Below are positions 47,021 through 57,678 of a stretch of 64,000 bases of DNA, piece by piece. How positions within the stretch are numbered: position 1 is the first letter of the stretch; each line of letters begins with the position of its first letter. This DNA comes from Molanna angustata (taxonomy: Eukaryota > Arthropoda > Insecta > Trichoptera > Molannidae), in NCBI GenBank assembly GCA_963576475.1, contig OY754964.1, forward strand, positions 52,235,892 through 52,299,891, in the 5' to 3' direction. The notes beneath the pieces are model-generated. The model was given only the letters and a program-made list of their open reading frames with translations, made no database searches and was not told the DNA's origin. Made by a program: the position numbers and the translations under genes.

Positions 47021-47234
47021 ATTATTTTATTTTACTTCTCCGGCAACTAACAGCTGTACTATGTCAAATATTAATTTAACAAGCACCCAATAACAAGTTG
47101 GAGACTTACTATATTAATCGTCTCACACATCCAGACTGAAAACACAGTTAAAAACTGTGTCTCTACCGAAAATCGAACCCGGGACCTTTGGACCAGATTT
47201 CAAATACCATACGCACTGAGCTACAAAGGCCGAC
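47021..47234 (-). mobile_element. SINE-A, full length
   Basis: In plus orientation it starts with T-rich sequence and 'cggcaactaacagctgtac', proceeds through 'aacaagcacccaataacaag' and 'taatcgtctcacacatccag', the B box ('gaaaatcgaacccggg') and the A box region ('gagctacaaaggccgac'). It closely resembles the 50.1-kb copy. Confidence 0.85.
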
Positions 47235-47569
47235 ACTATACCAATATTTTTGTGATAAGATTGGTGCAGTAGTTTCCACTAAAAATTCTATAGATTTTTG
47301 TAATTGCCTCCCCGATAATTTACGGGGAAATTATAAAATTCATGGAGAAAAACATGGTAGTTTTGTAAACGTTGTTTACATTTTTTAAATATCATCATAT
47401 TTTCTCAAGTGGTCAATGGCGTAAATCGTCCTTGATCATCGATTATAGTTCAATACCTTGAATGATCGTATTATTGACTAAAATGATATAATAATTATAT
47501 TCCTGGTGTTTCTCCGTTGATGAAAATATGTGTATTTTAAAGAAGACAATTCCACCTTAAAAATATATT

Positions 47570-47796
47570 TAATGAAAAAAAACACAACTTTGTGTACACC
47601 ATTACAATTATAACTTTTATTCAAATGAATAAAAATTCCTCTACATGTAACGAAAACAAAGTTCCCTTCTTCAGGAGGATACAAACTCCTGAGGAAGGGA
47701 ACTTTGTTCTCGTAACATGTAGAGGAATTTTTATTCATTTGAATAAAAGTTATAATTGTAATGGTGTACACAAAGTTGTGTTTTATGTCATTTAAT
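47570..47796. repeat. Near-perfect 97-bp-arm hairpin (227 bp in all)
   Basis: Positions 47581-47677 pair with 47686-47782 across 97 bp with only three mismatches (near 47649, 47653 and 47670), loop GATACAAA. Weaker pairing extends to 47570 and 47793. Because of the symmetry both strands carry almost the same ORF (47592-47795 and 47478-47771), an artefact. TTTAAT stands at both edges (47568 and 47791) and could be a target duplication. If transcribed it would fold into a long double-stranded RNA; a foldback MITE is the simpler reading. Confidence 0.9.
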
Positions 47797-48941
47797 TAAT
47801 TGCAAAATGATATCACAAAGTAAAAAACAATCGTTTGTCGATGATGTAAAATATATAAAATATCAGTCATGTTTTTTTTATGATAGGTAATTTACAACGT
47901 TATATAATTTAGTTGATACAAAGATCACGAAGATAGCACAGTCTCAACAAGAATAGTGTAAATAGCGGAAACAAATAAACCATGATCCGAGAAATAACAG
48001 GAAGCAGTCCTGAGATAAGGCGGAAGAAGAATCAAAATTTGATGCGATTTTTCGAAATAAATTTTATATAATAGTTATGTATTTATCTCGCGTTGCAAAC
48101 TTATACTAAAATGCTTATATAAACTAAAAATAGTTTACAACGACCTCTTTCCGATTGTAATGTGATTGCATGGTGAAAACCGATCTAGGTCAAGGAAGAA
48201 ACTGTTGGTAATTATTGTAACCCATCAGTTTCGTGAATAATTAATTTACTCATCAGACATCAGACAAGGTTGCGTCCAACAAAAAACAGTGAGTAATATA
48301 TCATTATTTGTAACATCGCGGTAATTTATCAGAAATATACCACCATGAAATTACACTTATCGCACATATATGTATATATTTCATAAAATACCTACATAAC
48401 TACAGACACAATTTCAGAAATAACATAATAACGTAAAAAATGTACCTACCTATCCAAAAAAAAAAATCATCGCAATACCTACCCGTATCGGACATTGGCC
48501 AGCAATAAAACCCAAAAATACCATTAGAGCTTAGAACACGCACTGGTCATTTTACCAATGTCGGATGAGCTGTCAAAGATGACATTAAAAACGCGATAAT
48601 TTAAATTTAAAAAAATAATAAAGTGTTGAAAATCATAAAATTAGATAAAAATATGTTGACATATATAATTTATTTAAAAAATGTGATCAAATGGCTTGAC
48701 AAATACGAATACCTACATAATAAACATATTCCTAACCTCAAATGGCAAAAGTGTTTCCTACAACCAATTTCCATTCAATTTAAAAAGCAACTCGCTCACG
48801 CGCTAGTCGCTATTATCATTAAATACAGATATTAAATAAACCTAACCGAAAATTATACGGGATGTAATTTATTAATAAAAAAATATGACAACGAAATAAT
48901 AGTATGATGTGTACGGAAATCTTCATTCCCGTTTTTTTCAT
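47797..48941. other. No recognised feature
   Basis: AT-rich. 48470-48600 is slightly GC-raised, with the inverted word TGTCA/TGACA at 48571-48584. No gene was supported. Confidence 0.35.
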
Positions 48942-49068
48942 AATATCGCTGAAATTATTTAAAAGAAAATGTTCCGAATACATCATGAACTACGGGAGAA
49001 CTAAAATACATCAAATGTTCGACATCGTAGTGTAAAAAGACATCATTTATATAATTGTTATTTTTCTT

Positions 49069-49836
49069 GAACGGAATGGAAGACCCGATAAAGATATTGA
49101 AAGAAGAGTTATGGCAGGGAATAGAATAAACGGAGCACTTAGACCAGTAATGGCCGATCCAAGCATCTCAAAGGAAGCCAAAATTGCAGTACACAATGCA
49201 ATTGTGGTGCCTACTTTGACGTATGCTAGTAAAACATGGACCTGACAAAGAACACTTGAAAGTAGAATAAATGCTGTAGAAATGAGATCACTAAGAAGAG
49301 TATGTAATAGAACGATATATGATAGAATAAAAAATGAGGACATAAGGAGAGAATGCAAGTTAAAGAAGGATATTATTTGTAAAATGAAAGTGAATGCTTT
49401 AAGGTGGTTTGGACATATAGAAAGAATGAACGATGAACGACTGACCAAAAAAATATACATGGGTGCAAGAGATGGAGTGAATAGCAGAGGTCGCCCCAGA
49501 AAGGGATGGCATGACCATGTGAATGATATTTTGAAAGAAGGAAACATAAAAAGTTTGAACAATCGACGAGCATGTATGAGACGATGCATGGATGTAAAGG
49601 AAGACAGAAATGTGTGCAAAAAATAGAGAAGTATGGCGCTCGATTCTCTCTGCTTACCCCGTAATGGACATGGCGTGATGGTATGTATGTATGTATGTAT
49701 GTATGTATGTATGTATGTATGTATGTATGTATGTATGTATGTATGTATGTATGTATGTATGTATGTATGTATGTATGTATGTATGTATGTATGTATGTAT
49801 GTATGTATGTATGTATGTATGTATGTATGTATATGT
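49069..49836 (+). pseudogene. LINE L-C polymerase tail inserted in LINE L-B
   Basis: The plus strand encodes about 185 codons with a single internal TGA: 'INGALRPVMADPSISKEAK', 'VVPTLTYASKTWT' then TGA, 'MRSLRRVCNRTIYDRIKNED', 'NALRWFGHIERMNDERLTKK', 'RGRPRKGWHDHVNDILKEG' and stop at 49624. This order (Y.SETW ... LRWFGH..RM ... GRPRK.W.D.V) is the C-terminal region of RTE-like insect LINEs. A short 3' UTR with 'tgcttaccccgtaatgg' and 'ggcgtgatggtatg' leads into a GTAT tail. A perfect 14-bp duplication TTGTTATTTTTCTT at 49055-49068 and 49837-49850 marks the insertion. The copy lacks the RT catalytic core and endonuclease. It is the youngest L-C copy here. Confidence 0.9.
49681..49830. repeat. 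(GTAT)n microsatellite, about 37 units
   Basis: An uninterrupted GTAT array of about 150 bp forms the 3' tail of LINE L-C, just inside the target duplication. It gives the Met-Tyr-Val-Cys ORFs in three frames, which are artefacts. Its purity implies recent growth. Confidence 0.95.
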
Positions 49837-50074
49837 TTGTTATTTTTCTTTTTTTTTCTTTTCTTTATTTACTTTTTGCAAAAAATCCTAATTGTTTTAT
49901 AAATTTTGTGCTGTCTTGATTTGATTTGAGGCGCGACTGAATTTAAAAAATGACTGACGGATCATATCTATGCTCTGTCAGTTCAGTATTCCCAAGAAAT
50001 ACTATTTCAGATTATTTGTGCAATTAATAAATAAAAATTACAAGATAACTACATTTACAATATTATGTATATAT

Positions 50075-50308
50075 GTCGGCCTTCGTGGCTCAGTTGGTTG
50101 GGTATCTGACTGCTGAACCAAAGGTCCCGGGTTCGATTCCCGGTGGAGACACAGTTTTTAATTGTGTTTTCAGTCTGGATCTGCGAGACGATTAATATCG
50201 TAAGTCTCCAGAATGTGGCAACTTGTTATTGGGTGCGTGTTAAATTAATATTTGACATAGTACCTGTTAGTTGCCCGAGAAACAACTAAATAAATAAATA
50301 AATAAATA
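50075..50308 (+). mobile_element. SINE-A, full length, youngest-looking copy
   Basis: The head 'gtcggccttcgtggctcag' carries the A box (TGGCTCAGTTGG) and an intact B box (GGGTTCGATTCC). The body has 'gacgattaatatcgtaag', 'gaatgtggcaacttgttat' and 'gacatagtacctgttag', the end 'ttgcccgagaaacaac' and an AAAT tail (50285-50308). It lies in the LINE L-B 3' UTR, between sequence equivalent to 'actatgtata' and 'atgcatatcatgatgac'. Confidence 0.9.
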
Positions 50309-50530
50309 ATGCATATCATGATGACTTGAATTCCATTTTTTTCTTAGTCTGTATATAATAGTTAAGTTCATATTGTTTAGATACTTTTTAAAAATGCAAA
50401 TAATTACTCCTGTGAAATATAATAATATGTACACTGCTAGCCCTAGAACAGGTATACCTAGTTGGGCAGCAATTATCTATTTTTAATGAAGATTATTAAA
50501 ATGGTGTGATAAAGAAATAAATAAAAAAAA

Positions 50531-52479
50531 TGTTCAATCATGTATTTATTATGTTCTACCTTTAAAAATAATCTTAAAAAAATATATTATAAAAAATAAT
50601 GTAAAATTTTGGATTTAAATACATTCATAAATTACAATACAATTCAATAACTACCCGTAGAACTAGACACACTCCTTTTTTCCACCTAACCACTCAACAC
50701 ACCAACTATGCTCAACATGCAACAATCTACAGAATCTGTAATACATATAATAGGCATTTCCAAGAGATTGACTTATTCTTACTTAGCGCCCCCACATTTA
50801 AAAAAATATATGAAACTTAAAATTTCATCCTCATAATCAAATTTAACACTTAATATATTGACACATTTATATATGCAATTTCACGCATCATTCACACAAT
50901 ATCTTAATATACTACAATAACTTCAGCGACAACCTGTAATTGGCTTTATTATTAATCAAATCATCTTTATGTTATATAATTTATTATATGCTGTATGTTG
51001 TCCTCTAAATAAAATAAAAAATAAAATAAAAATAAAATTATACAATGAAAATATGAATGTTATAAATAATAAAAGTAATTTTAAGAAACCGACTTTAAAA
51101 ACTGACGAAAAGCTACAGACTAAAAAAATAAAACGATTAAATCAATAAAATATAAATAAAAATACTCTACAATGTATTAAGTATGTAGAAGTTGCAAAAT
51201 ATTTATTTACATAAAATCGCTTTTTGAAAAGTCTAGCAGAGTTTTATGGAACTCACTCAACGGGACGTAGGGTATAAATTGTCGATCGACAAACTAAATT
51301 TAATATATTGATTATATAAACAATTGAAAATTCATTGGAAGAGGAGTTATCACGAAGGTAATTAAACTTGATATGATCGTTAAAAAATGTTTAGCAAAAA
51401 CAAACTATAAAAAATAATATTATAATAATATAATAACCGACGTCCGGTAAACAAAGATGGCGAGTGAAGATCATTAAAAGATTATAAAAGTGAAATGAAA
51501 CTAATAAAACATAATGGAGTCTCATCGGCGTTCCTTAGGGAATATTAACAACCATGGCCTTCTTTTATATCAAATATATTAAAACTTATGCTCGATATTT
51601 CAGTGCACGATAAACTGTAATAGACAATCAATCTCTGTGGTCAAAAGCAATTAATATGCGACTGGTGAAATTGTCGATATAAGCAGAATAATGAAATAAC
51701 TCTTTCAAGCAGAACAACGAAAGGTTTCATCGAAAGTTTTCAAACAAAATTTTTTTCGGTAACAATGAACATAACAGAAATGTCAAGGACCACATACGAA
51801 ACATGTAATAAAAGATAAAAATTCATATATCGAGTGAAAAATTGTTGCTCACATTAATAATGGAGTGTTTTTATTGTTATGTTGGTAGTGTGTACGTGAG
51901 GAGTCTACCAATATGATAATCTATTAATCCACACAGAGAATATTTCCGTTCATACTGTCAGGGTCAAGAATATTAAGGCACTCTTGTAGCATTCCAAACT
52001 TAGCTGGATATAATGTACTATGTAGGTATCTACATATGTACTTGATACACACAATACATGCCATACATTAGGGTCTTGTGAGTCTAAATCTGAGAGGACT
52101 TGCGGATAATAATATTAATAAGCACATACTCCTTGTAATCTGCCCCTAATATCTTCAATCTAATATCTTCAATTCATTTGTTATTTTAGTTAGATTTAAT
52201 ATTAACTATCATCCGTGTTGAGCCAGAAAATATTAACAGAAAAAAATATATTCCGCCATCTATTGATGATATGACGAAAACTCGGGATTTTTTATTTACA
52301 CACCTTTTTATCTGAAATAATATTATGTTAACTTTACATTTCAAAAAGCTGCAATGCCAGTTTATTGCCTAGAATGTTCTCTCGTAATTGAGAAAAAACA
52401 AATGATTGGCTAAATTATTGTGAATAATTAACATATAATTAAGTGAATTTGTCGATGAACAAACAGGTATATCACAAAT
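50531..52479. other. Mostly unexplained
   Basis: 51220-51560 is somewhat GC-raised and has donor-like GTAATT at about 51359 and an ATG in good context at about 51457 ('aaagatggcgag') that stops after six codons. A CCGCCATCTATTGA motif lies at 52253-52266. No gene call is possible. Confidence 0.3.
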
Positions 52480-52700
52480 AAAGCTGTTCAGGTCGAGATT
52501 GGCTGGGCAAATACAGCAAATGAAGGAAACGAGTTGAGAAAGATCCAGGGTAAGGTTGGAGAACGAAGTGAGAAGGGATCATCAGGTGACTAATTGGAAG
52601 ACATCGCCAGGGGACAGGTTAAGTTGAAGGCGAAAGGTGCAGAAGGCAATGTCTCGATATGGGCTGTAGCGCCACTGTGGAGAGAGTTTTTGAACAAATC
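52480..52700 (+). pseudogene. LINE L-F-like polymerase tail remnant
   Basis: The plus strand yields, across two small frame breaks, 'RLAGQIQQMKET', 'RVRLENEVRRD', 'VTNWKT' and 'RRKVQKAMSRYGL' followed by a stop and 'RH'. This is the motif order of the 2.8-kb remnant (RLRWAGHV.RM ... RLRWE.EVR.D ... NW.T..DR..WR ... RYGL, stop). It is a short, old 3' fragment with at least one in-frame stop, and the 3' UTR is not definable. It shows that the L-F lineage is represented at both ends of the window. Confidence 0.5.
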
Positions 52701-53429
52701 TTAGCGAAACCCCACGATAAGAGAGATTAAAAAAGCTATTTTTTCTAGTCTTGACGCTGCATGAAACGCAATATATTTAAGGCATTCCCTTTATTCCCTT
52801 ATAAGGTATATCTTACTGTAGGAAATGATTGTTTGTAAAAACACGCGTATTCTATTTCAATCTTGTATTTGGCTCAAAATAAATATTCAAATTAATGGTC
52901 GACATCCTAGTCCAAGTTCTCTTGAGTGGCACATTGTATCAAAATAAATAAAAATATGTAAGATGTCTCGCATAAAAATATTCTGTTTACGTTTTGATAT
53001 ATTATTCCACTGTCCATTTTGTCTTACACCCACACAAAACGACATTTCAATTATACTAGAAAATTCCATGATTAAAGTCGCTATAATTTGACAGCCATCG
53101 ACATGTCACATCCGTGATATTCCTCTGACAGAACAGAACATCCACTCGAAAGACTCTGTATGTGTATCGTGTTTTAGTCATGTCAAAATATAAAATAAAT
53201 TGGGTGAAAATATTCTCACTTTCGTTCAAACAATGTCAGAGAATCGTTTTTTTTTAATGTAGAGTAGACGAAGTCATGTAACCAATAACGATAACTCCCA
53301 AAAAATGTATTTTACGTATAGAAAAAGGCAAAAAACGCATTATGCGAAAATGATTCATCAGATGACCAAAAGATAGTTTTAACGTCAGTCGGAAAGTCGA
53401 TTCTTAACAGAGATTTTTTTTTCATTTAG
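52701..53429. other. No recognised feature
   Basis: AT-rich; short ORFs only. Confidence 0.4.
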
Positions 53430-53610
53430 TTGTACCTATCTATTTATCTGTGGCTCTACAACCCAGGGTGGGTCTTAGCCTCCTGCAGAGTCCGTCTTCG
53501 TGACTGTCGGTCTTTTAATGCATTACTGATACAATTATGGATGCCGATGCTGTTTGCACCCTTCACTACTTCGTCCAGTCATCGAAACTTCGGCCTTTCA
53601 TATATATATT
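53430..53610 (-). pseudogene. LINE L-D polymerase tail remnant
   Basis: Minus-strand translation gives 'GRPKFRWLDEVVKGANSIG', 'ALKDRQSRRRTLQEAKTHP' and 'GL' before a stop. This is the tail GRPK.RWLD.V ... A.DR..WR.LL.EAKTHPGL of an RTE-like LINE, better preserved than the 4.7-kb relative. About 55 codons remain, and nothing upstream on the minus strand extends the frame recognisably. Confidence 0.6.
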
Positions 53611-54664
53611 TCACATAGTACATGCTTCTAAAAACTGGAATCATGTAGAAACTGAAAGAAATTTATCAACTATTGTGATCATTGTGATTCACAAATGCAT
53701 TATTTTTTCTAGATATTTTATTTTATAGACAAACTGTGTCTAAACTTATCTTAAAAAACCCAATCAAAAATCAATATACGGATATGCCATGACTGGACAA
53801 ATTTATTTAAAATAAAAACTACTTCTGTGGTTCATGGTAGTGGGAACCCTAAAATATCTCAAATAGAACAAGAATTTAAATTATAACGAATTATTAGTTG
53901 GATTCGTATGACTTTACTACTAAAATATTATGTAGATAAATAAAAATACGGTACCTACATACAAACGTAAAATAATCCAAATAATTTATGTGTTACTAAA
54001 TATTAGGCTGTTTTGTCTTTATGTATGTTTTAACACGTGATTTTATATTTGTAAAATGTTTAGCGTCAGGAATATTATATGTAGGTATATAACTTGGGAC
54101 ATATTATAGAACAGGTGGTGTTCAAAATTCGTCTGCTGTAACAAATAACTGTTTAACAAAAATTGTATCAATTTCAACAGATGACAAATTGATCATATAC
54201 AAACCTTTAAAAATATACATAAATCAAGATTTATTTATTTACAAAAACAATATTACTTACGTTATATTACAATACTGGCTAAAAAGTTTTATAACTTAAC
54301 TTAAAAAATATAATATCTCGAGTTTAAAAGTGAGTCATTATAAGACCAAGTGAACCAAACTAACTTTTTTACTATTAAAAAAAACAAAATTCAATAAATA
54401 TTCCATACTGAAATTATTAAAATATACTATCTACAAACTATCAATATAAATTAAAATTAAAGATATCGTCTTACTTAAAATAAATATGTGATGTTCCCTT
54501 CCGTTTCGGCTGACTAGGCCCTAATCAACTTCTTGATAAAGACAAAGTCAGTTGGATACGCAAACTTTGTAAGTTAGTAAGATACGCATAGTTTAGAAAT
54601 CATGTTCATTACGCAAACAGAATTATTACTACTAACCATATATATTTGTAAATGAATTAATACA
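53611..54664. other. No recognised feature
   Basis: AT-rich; nothing supportable was seen. Confidence 0.4.
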
Positions 54665-54752
54665 ATACCTGGTTGTAAGATATTGACTTATGGCAATAAA
54701 CCCGTCTGTGTACATGCTCTAGGAACATACACAATATAAATAAATAAATACA
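54665..54752 (+). mobile_element. LINE 3' tail fragment ('attgcc' type)
   Basis: 'tacctggttgtaagatattg', 'ttatggcaataaacccg', 'gtgtacat', then AAATAAAT. Confidence 0.6.
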
Positions 54753-54827
54753 TTCTTGGGAAAGAAAATAAAAATAGTTTTATAATTTAAATAAAATACT
54801 AAATTTGAAGTTTATTCGCGTCTGCTT

Positions 54828-54866
54828 TATATAAAAATGCAAAATTTATTTATATTTTGTTTAGTC
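54828..54866 (+). promoter_or_regulatory. Candidate Pol II core promoter
   Basis: TATATAAA at 54828-54835 is followed 33 bp later by TTAGTCGC, resembling an initiator, and then by the CpG-rich block at 54900-55130. Spacing is right for a TATA promoter, but TATA-like words are common in this AT-rich DNA. Confidence 0.25.
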
Positions 54867-55129
54867 GCTAAACAAACAAGACAGACGGAGATATTCATCA
54901 ACAGGTTGGTTGCCTAGCGAGCAGGTCGCACGCCCCGCCACACGACTGTCCACTCATAGACACTTGGTCGAAAGGCGCCGCGCACTCCACACGCCCGGAC
55001 ATACACCCTGCGATGTCGCGCACCATTTGCAACTCCGAGCCGCTCGACGTACCCCCAGAAATACGGAGGGGTGGAACGACACGTGGACGGGCCCCGTGGG
55101 ACTGACGGGAATTTTTTACGACGAGTGAA
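54862..55129 (+). other. Candidate CpG-rich first exon of a host gene
   Basis: 54905-55130 is strikingly GC- and CpG-rich against the about 30% GC background. In plus orientation it follows a TATA-like box and ends at a good donor, GAA|GTAAGG (55127-55135). An internal ATG at 55013 opens a 30-codon frame ending at TGA 55105 ('MSRTICNSEPLDVPPEIRR...'). Another frame is open to TGA at 55127 ('EGWNDTWTGPVGLTGIFYDE'). A minus-strand frame is also open through the block (54914-55171), with an acceptor-like 'attcccgtcag' at 55107. I read it most simply as a 5' UTR exon, but a minus-strand coding exon or a foreign insertion is possible. No domain was recognised. Confidence 0.3.
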
Positions 55130-55135
55130 GTAAGG

Positions 55136-56269
55136 GGACTTTGTACAAAATTGTGTACTTGTATGGTACATACATTATTTGTTTGAATTTTTAAAATACC
55201 TACATATTATATTCTCAACAAACACAAACATAGTATAATATTGGTGAGGACATTTTTACTTATACCTTCGTGTCTACTTCTAAATATAATACATTATTTT
55301 ATGCTGATAGATAAGGTGTTCAAACACAGGTTTTTTGGCTAATGTTCTAGCGTGATGATAAAAAATATGAATTATTCATAGTCTAAATAACAAAGTAATG
55401 TGTTTTGACGGTCAAGAGTATAACAATATTTGATATATAGGCGCGACTATGTGAACGTTATCCTAAAAGAGGAAAATCTACGAAGCATCATAAAGATATT
55501 ATATGATAAAATTCACGCCATGCCTTTGTACGCGTGGAGAGTAATAGACAAAATATAATGGGTTAATTATTCTGCACCCTACTACACGTACAATATACAG
55601 GGTGGTGTGGTTCAATCAACATGAAGCAAATTTTAGACTGGTAAATAAATAAATTAAATGATTTCAAAAGAAAAATAGAAAATAGATGTCGGTACAATTT
55701 ATTTATTTCTATCTATAGGTATATATATACACTGAAAAAAAATAATTGTGACGACCGAACTGGCTACCGTACCGGCGTTTTTAGCCAAACTTTTTTTATC
55801 AGTAATATAAGTTAATCTATTTATGACTGTAGTGTTTAGCTCAGTGTACAAAATATTTAGTAGCACTAAACGAACTGTTTTGTAGTCACTATAGTTCGGT
55901 TAATTTTAACATAACTTTTTTTTCAGTGTAATCTAAATTGTGTAAAGGATTTTAGTTCTTCTGTTTGCAATTATGCAATTATTAATTTCTGTTTGTAATT
56001 AATTACAACATACGGTTTGTGTATCATTGCACCCCCCTGCTCACAGACTGAAATAAAATCTTAATACCTATAAAATATAAATAGACTTTTCAAGTATTGA
56101 CTTAACAATAAGTCTATAGGTATATATATTTTATTTTTTTGTATTTAAATATCATTTACTTACCAGCGCTAGCACTCTGGTAAAGAGAAAAATGTTTACT
56201 GTGTATTTTTTAATAGTAGGTTGAAAATATATTGAAATTGTAATAAAATAAAAAATGAAAACGGATGAA
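55136..56269. other. No recognised feature
   Basis: AT-rich; would be intronic if the neighbouring candidate exons are real. Confidence 0.35.
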
Positions 56270-56360
56270 TATGTGTGATAGATGTGTGTCGAGATGGAAT
56301 AAAGTGGCATTCGAATTTGCCTACCCCGTGAGGGTCATGGCATGATGGTTTTTATGTAGA
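56270..56360 (+). pseudogene. LINE L-C 3' end, very short
   Basis: 'gcctaccccgtgagggtcat' and 'ggcatgatgg' match the end of L-C. Only the last few codons and the 3' UTR remain, followed by TTTATG rather than a GTAT array. It lies 270 bp from, and inverted to, the next L-C copy. Confidence 0.6.
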
Positions 56361-56624
56361 TATGTAAAGTTAAAATCTAATCAGATTCGAGAATATTTCC
56401 TCTTTACTAGGCGACCGTTTCTTCTAAGGAGAATATATTAGGTAGGTATTAGTCTAGCTCATTGAAATAAAATACTATGGAATTATCCATTATCTATATT
56501 CCAGTAGTGGATAATTCATAGTTCTCAGTTAGTTAGAATTAGACTCGGGTTTGTTTCCTGGCGAAGACAATGTTTCCAAATATGTAGCTTTATGTTTTGA
56601 AATATTCTGTGAATCTAATTAGAA

Positions 56625-57020
56625 TATACATACATACCATCACGACATGTCCCTCACGGGGTAGGCCACATTTTTCTATCTTGACACACATTCATCGCCT
56701 CATCAACATTCATACATCGTCTTATACACGTTCGTCTGTTGTTCACGCTTCTTACATTTCCATCTTTCAGAATATCGTTTACATGGTCGTGCCATCCATG
56801 TCTTGGGCGCCCCCGACCTCTTATTCCATTCATGTCAGCTTTGTACCTATATTTTCTTCGTCAGGCGTTCTTCATTCATTCTCCCCAAGTGGCCAAACCA
56901 TCTCAATGTATTAACTTTCATTCTGTTAATTACATCTTTCTTCATCTTACATTCTTTCCTTGTATCTTCATTTCCTTGTATCTTCAACTCTGTCATACAT
57001 CGTTCTGTTACAAATTCTTC
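56625..57020 (-). pseudogene. LINE L-C polymerase tail, minus copy
   Basis: The minus strand encodes 'EEFVTERCMTELKIQGNED', 'RKECKMKKDVINRMKVN', 'TLRWFGHLGRMNEERLTKK' then a stop at about 56846. With a frameshift it continues through 'GRGRPRHGWHDHVNDILK'-type sequence to the 3' UTR ('gtaggccac', 'catcacgacatg'). It matches the 49-kb copy over about 110 codons. A duplicated 'gaagatacaagg'-type segment near 56960-56980 and several stops show that it is older. The 3' tail (minus) is a short GTAT run at about 56625-56640. Confidence 0.8.
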
Positions 57021-57358
57021 TAATATGGTTAAGAATATTTTAACCATATACTTAAAAGCATTACGTAAAATTAATAGATTATATATTATATCCAATGTTC
57101 ATATTATACTTATAGAAGATAAAAATGAATTTGTAGAAAATAAAACATAATTTCAACAAAACAGAAACCAATAACCATTCAGTTTATTTTTTAATTGATT
57201 CAAACCACTTAATATGAACTATTTTCTTATACGAAATTTAATAGGAATGATAAGTGGTTATCCCTTATTATGAAAGGCATTTTGTTGCTCCGACTTGAGT
57301 TCGTTTTTTTGTAGACTGTAGACACAGACATGAACAGAAATAAAAAAAATGAACCTAC

Positions 57359-57451
57359 CTTTTAGTTAGTAGTGTCCCCGTTGCGAAGAAGGTAATCCAG
57401 GTAGACGATCCTAGTCCTTACAAAACTGTATCCTTTAGGTTTCACTGACAA
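57359..57451 (-). other. Candidate host exon 2 (minus strand)
   Basis: On the minus strand the acceptor-like 'aatcag' (57452-57457) precedes 93 nt that are GC-raised and open in one frame: 'LSVKPKGYSFVRTRIVYLDY' (first part), then 'LLRNGDTTN' and TAA, followed at once by AAG|GTAGGT (donor, 57353-57358). The open frame is phase 0 and joins in frame to one reading frame of the block at 57679-57805. No domain was recognised. A short ORF of this length can occur by chance. Confidence 0.25.
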
Positions 57452-57678
57452 CTGATTATGTATATTATAAAAGAACACAGTCACTTCACTAGAACACCTC
57501 ACTGTACAATCAATCCAAGTACAATGGATTCATATAAATATTATTGATATAAATAAAACTGCACTCTATCAAATGTGGACGAAGGCAAAGGCCCTAGGGT
57601 GCACGTCACCGAGGGGCCGACAGACTGTGGAGAGACCAGGTCTCCTGTTCATAGAGCATGCGGGGGCCTGCCACTCAC

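Larger units (their letters stand above)
48942..50530 (+). pseudogene. LINE L-B copy 2: 3' end, interrupted twice
   Basis: It begins in the final coding block ('KRKCSEYIMNYGRTK', then 'FDIVV' and the TAA at about 49034) and continues with the same 3' UTR as the 43-kb copy: 'gaggcgcgactgaat', 'gatcatatctatgctctg', 'acactgctagccctagaac' and 'ggtatacctagttgggcag', with an A-rich end near 50530. The UTR is interrupted at 49055/49837 by LINE L-C and at 50075-50308 by SINE-A. Only about 30 codons of polymerase survive. The intact copy on the other strand at 43 kb serves as the pre-insertion reference, which makes the interruptions certain. Confidence 0.9.

Noticed and set aside
47478..47795. Two nearly identical ORFs on opposite strands
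   Set aside because: They arise from the near-perfect hairpin; the symmetry forces both strands to encode the same peptide.
49047..49619. 190-residue minus ORF opposite LINE L-C (also plus ORFs at 56597-57150 and 30193-30510)
   Set aside because: Antisense shadows of the L-C polymerase tail.
49633..49919. Met-Tyr-Val-Cys repeat ORFs in three frames
   Set aside because: They are the translation of the GTAT microsatellite tail of LINE L-C, not proteins.
50075..50150. Functional tRNA gene
   Set aside because: The same head plus SINE-A body occurs in several copies; the anticodon arm does not fold cleanly.
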